Part shown: piece after piece, positions 6,193-7,295 of the stretch
How positions within the stretch are numbered: the stretch's first letter is position 1
How the letters are laid out: each line of letters begins with the position of its first letter
NCBI GenBank assembly: GCA_033720855.1
Contig: JAWWBR010000164.1
Location: forward strand, 1-7,295
DNA length: 7,295 bases
Direction of reading: 5' to 3'
Source of the DNA: SMXQ01 sp033720855
Lineage (GTDB): Bacteria; Pseudomonadota; Alphaproteobacteria; SMXQ01
Translations under genes and position numbers: made by a program
Notes under the pieces: generated by a model
Databases searched by the model: none
What the model saw: the letters and a program-made list of their open reading frames with translations, nothing else
Told to the model about the DNA's origin: nothing

Positions 6193-7295
6193 ATGAACAG
6201 CCAGCGGCTCTTTTCCTGCATCGCCAGCTTCGCCATTTTCCTCGCCGGTACCACTGCCACGGCAGCAGATTTTTACAAAGGCAAGCGATTAACCCTGACT
6301 GCCTCGGCCGGTGCTGGGGGCGGCTTTGACCTCTATACCCGGCTGTTGGGGCGGCATATCTCCAAGTACATTCCTGGCAACCCCAGCGTCATCAACAGGA
6401 ATCGCACTGGTGCCAGCGGCATGGTGCTGGCCAACTACACATACAATCTTGCGCCCAAGGACGGTACGTTTATCGGCAATGTGCGTTCTAGCGCGCTCAA
6501 GGACTCAATCCTTGGCAATAAGCGGGCGAAGTTCGATGGCCGCAAGTTCGAATATATCGGCAACCTAAATGCGGAAACCTCTAGCTGTGTCTTTTGGCAG
6601 ACTACAGGCGTGACTTCCGTTAGCGATTTTTTCAAACGCGAAATTATTATGGGGGGCTCGGGCCGGGGCGGTGAGTCGTACAGCTACCCGAAGCTTGCCA
6701 ATGCCCTACTCGGCACCAAATTTAAGATCATCTTGGGCTACCGAGCATCTGGTTTGCGCCTACTGGCTATGGAACGAGGTGAAATCCACGGCGAATGCGG
6801 CTCCTACACCTCGATCCTCAAGTTCCAGCGGGCCAAGGACATCAAGTCAGGCCGGCTAAAAGTGGTGATGATCGCTTCCAATAAGCCAGATCCCGATTAT
6901 GCCCACCTCCCCAACCTTCTCGATTTGGCGAAGAATGCGGATCAAAAGAAAATCTTTTCTTTCATGTTCACGCCCCTGGAGATCGCGCGGATGTTCGCGG
7001 CACCTCCGGGCACGCCCAAGGACCGGGTTGAGCTGCTGCGCCTGGGCTTCGACGGTGCGGTTAAGGACCCTGCCTTTATTGCCGATGCAAAACGACAGAA
7101 GCTCACCCTGAACACCGCGTCGGCGGGGGAGGTGGAGGCGGTGGTAGCCCGCCTCTATTCGGTCACGCCGGAAACCGTGAAACAGGTCAAGGCGGCGCTT
7201 TCTGGGAAGGTGGCCAAGCGTAAGCTCGTCTACTACACCCACACAGCCAAGATCACCAAAACCAAGCGCAAAGGCGGGCGCATATATTTCAAAGA
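6193..7295 (+). CDS. TctC/Bug-type periplasmic substrate-binding protein with basic C-terminal extension, partial at 3' end
   Basis: This is a second periplasmic receptor of the tripartite tricarboxylate transporter type, open for 367 codons to the right edge. Residues 1-24/25 are a signal peptide: Arg5, hydrophobic 6-19, then TATAA before Asp26. The mature start DFYKGK leads into the first ligand loop AGAGGGFD (39-46), then YIPGNP (59-64) and NRNRTGASG (68-76), matching the order of blocks in the minus-strand protein at 1-1067. GGSGRGG (154-160) and LGYRASGLRLLAMERGEIHGE (181-201) correspond to the second lobe and its G(Y/F)xG...A..RGE(I/L)xG hallmark. APPGTP (270-275) and DPAFIADA (292-299) are the usual helix-rich tail. 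Family members normally end near residue 335; here a Lys/Arg-rich tail with alternating hydrophobic residues (about 338-367) continues past the edge, suggesting an extra small domain. It lies 100 nt behind the hyu operon on the same strand. The ligand is unknown, and no permease genes are visible. Confidence 0.88.
   Translation, partial: MNSQRLFSCIASFAIFLAGTTATAADFYKGKRLTLTASAGAGGGFDLYTRLLGRHISKYIPGNPSVINRNRTGASGMVLANYTYNLAPKDGTFIGNVRSSALKDSILGNKRAKFDGRKFEYIGNLNAETSSCVFWQTTGVTSVSDFFKREIIMGGSGRGGESYSYPKLANALLGTKFKIILGYRASGLRLLAMERGEIHGECGSYTSILKFQRAKDIKSGRLKVVMIASNKPDPDYAHLPNLLDLAKNADQKKIFSFMFTPLEIARMFAAPPGTPKDRVELLRLGFDGAVKDPAFIADAKRQKLTLNTASAGEVEAVVARLYSVTPETVKQVKAALSGKVAKRKLVYYTHTAKITKTKRKGGRIYFK

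Noticed and set aside
6856..7242. 128-codon minus-strand open frame opposite the second binding protein
   Set aside because: It is the antisense shadow of a well-supported receptor gene, and its Arg/His-rich composition is typical of antisense GC-rich frames.

Overview
The window looks like a metabolic locus from a GC-rich Gram-negative bacterium, most likely an environmental alphaproteobacterium or a related proteobacterium. Two periplasmic binding proteins of the tripartite tricarboxylate transporter (TTT, TctC/Bug) type with clear signal peptides support this, as does a tightly packed hydantoinase/acetone-carboxylase-type operon. No RNA gene, CRISPR array, insertion sequence or phage gene is visible. 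The assignment to organism is inference only.

Layout. 1-1067 (minus strand, cut off by the left edge): a TctC-like substrate-binding protein. 1068-1268: a divergent intergenic region with a plausible sigma70-type promoter for the minus-strand gene and a small palindrome in front of the plus-strand operon. 1269-3419: hyuA-type subunit (ASKHA ATPase fold). 3403-5256: hyuB-type subunit, overlapping hyuA by 17 nt and starting behind a perfect AGGAGG. 5253-6092: a two-domain protein that overlaps hyuB by 4 nt (ATGA). It joins an N-terminal four-cysteine zinc-ribbon like the gamma subunit of acetone carboxylase to an isochorismatase/cysteine-hydrolase-like domain in which the nucleophilic Cys position is Ser. 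6093-6192: a 100-nt gap. 6193-7295 (cut off by the right edge): a second, diverged TctC-like binding protein with an unusual basic C-terminal extension.

How it may work together. The three overlapping plus-strand genes most likely encode one ATP-dependent enzyme complex of the acetone carboxylase / acetophenone carboxylase / N-methylhydantoinase superfamily: a HyuA ATPase subunit, a HyuB subunit with a His/Asp metal site, and a small zinc subunit. The zinc subunit carries a fused second catalytic-type domain. The binding proteins on either side suggest that the substrate, or a precursor, is taken up from the periplasm. The membrane components of a TTT system (TctA/TctB) and any transcription regulator are not in this window. 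The substrate cannot be read from the sequence. The most distinctive element is the gamma-subunit/isochorismatase-like fusion with its Cys-to-Ser change.
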